6,699 nucleotides of DNA, taken from Friedmanniella sp. (GTDB lineage Bacteria; Actinomycetota; Actinomycetes; Propionibacteriales; Propionibacteriaceae). The position numbers were made by a program, and so were the translations under genes. Positions within the stretch are counted from its first letter, which is position 1; every line of letters starts with the position of its first letter. The notes under the pieces are model-generated. The model was not told the origin of the DNA. It worked only from the letters and a program-made list of their open reading frames with translations, and did no database searches. This document shows positions 6,327 through 6,699 of this stretch, in pieces. The stretch lies in assembly GCA_025964935.1 (NCBI GenBank), contig JAOPXW010000261.1, positions 1 to 6,699 of the forward strand. Reading direction: 5' to 3'.

Positions 6327-6548
6327 ATGGCGAAGAAAGAAGGCGCACTCGAGCTCGAGGGCACCGTGGTGGAGGCACTGCCGAACGCGATGTTCCGCGT
6401 GGAGCTGGCCAACGGCCACAAGGTGCTCGCCACGATCAGTGGCAAGATGCGGCAGCACTACATCCGCATCCTTCCGGCCGACCGGGTCGTCGTCGAGCTC
6501 TCCGCCTACGACCTGACCCGCGGTCGAATCGTCTACCGCCACAAGTGA
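6327..6548 (+). CDS. infA: translation initiation factor IF-1
   Basis: IF-1 binds the ribosomal A site on the 30S subunit and works with IF-2 and IF-3 in initiation. The 73-residue product is full length and consists of one OB-fold S1-like domain. It begins [20 protein letters not shown] and continues with the conserved [20 protein letters not shown] (residues 28-47) and the ending [13 protein letters not shown]. Actinobacterial orthologues usually have a proline at the position of the alanine in ELSAYDL and tyrosine before the final lysine (RYK rather than RHK); both are mild changes. A weak GAGAG (6319-6323) is the only ribosome binding sequence, three bases from the ATG. It has its own promoter and is followed by rpmJ 84 bases downstream, the normal actinobacterial order, although it is separated here from map. 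Confidence 0.98.
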   Translation: MAKKEGALELEGTVVEALPNAMFRVELANGHKVLATISGKMRQHYIRILPADRVVVELSAYDLTRGRIVYRHK

Positions 6549-6553
6549 GCCGG

Positions 6554-6612
6554 GCCCCTTCCGGGGCGTGGCAGTCCATCCACCATCGACCAGGTGAGGT
6601 TCTGTGCCTGGT
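6554..6612 (+). repeat. two small hairpins in the infA-rpmJ spacer
   Basis: GCCCC-TTCC-GGGGC (6554-6567) is a compact five-pair stem with a four-base loop just after the infA stop. ACCAGG (6589-6594) and CCTGGT (6607-6612) form a second six-pair stem with a 12-base loop, 20 bases before the rpmJ start. The first could attenuate or process the transcript; the second could affect rpmJ translation. Both are short and could be fortuitous. Confidence 0.3.
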
Positions 6613-6632
6613 TCACACCAGAAAGTTGCTCG

Positions 6633-6699
6633 ATGAAGGTTCAGCCGAGCGTCAAGAGGATCTGCGACAAGTGCAAGGTGATCCGCCGGCACGGTCGCG
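6633..6699 (+). CDS. rpmJ: 50S ribosomal protein L36 (bL36), truncated by the window edge
   Basis: The first 22 codons are present, reading [20 protein letters not shown] then GR, and the frame is open at the right edge; the complete protein is normally about 37 residues. bL36 is a small zinc-ribbon protein of the large ribosomal subunit. The first zinc-ligand pair is visible as C11-x-x-C14. This is therefore the zinc-binding (C+) form, not the zinc-free paralogue made under zinc starvation. The start context has no strong Shine-Dalgarno sequence (AGAAAG at 6620-6625 is the best). In actinobacteria rpsM, rpsK and rpoA usually follow. Confidence 0.97.
   Translation, partial: MKVQPSVKRICDKCKVIRRHGR

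Noticed and set aside
5256..6692. 478-codon open frame on the minus strand across the di-iron protein gene, infA and rpmJ
   Set aside because: It is antisense to clear genes, and its composition (many Gln, Val, His, Leu and Asp residues) is typical of complementary-strand artefacts.

Overview
The window is GC-rich DNA from the chromosome of a high-GC Gram-positive actinomycete. Its SecY, short-form adenylate kinase, IF-1 and L36 sequences all look actinobacterial. SigG-like sigma factors fused to a SnoaL-type domain, DUF1707 proteins and a DtxR/IdeR-type iron box point the same way. I cannot place it to genus.

Layout. Positions 1-256 hold the C-terminal end of a probable SMP-30/gluconolactonase-like beta-propeller protein (+). 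It converges on a small universal stress protein gene (279-680, -), and a hairpin that contains both stop codons separates them. A 222-base spacer (681-902) carries the stress-gene promoter candidate, GC-rich repeats, three copies of an 8-mer in alternating orientation, and the secY leader. Then come secY (GTG start at 903), adk and map, tightly packed as in the distal part of the spc ribosomal-protein operon. The usual end of that operon, infA then rpmJ, appears only at 6327 onward. Between map and infA lie three genes on the same strand: an ECF sigma factor with a C-terminal SnoaL-like domain, a tail-anchored DUF1707 protein, and a probable di-iron protein related to acyl-ACP desaturases. 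infA has its own promoter candidate, and rpmJ runs off the right end.

How the genes fit together. secY, adk and map couple protein export, nucleotide energy balance and N-terminal methionine removal. infA and rpmJ serve translation. The inserted genes look like separate stress or iron-responsive units: each has a TANNNT element 6-7 bases before its start codon, suggesting leaderless transcripts. The desaturase-like gene also has a strong match to the DtxR/IdeR operator 64 bases upstream of its start. No full-scale new multi-gene system is evident. The most notable observations are the iron box in front of a di-iron protein inside a ribosomal operon, and the unexplained 8-mer array before secY.
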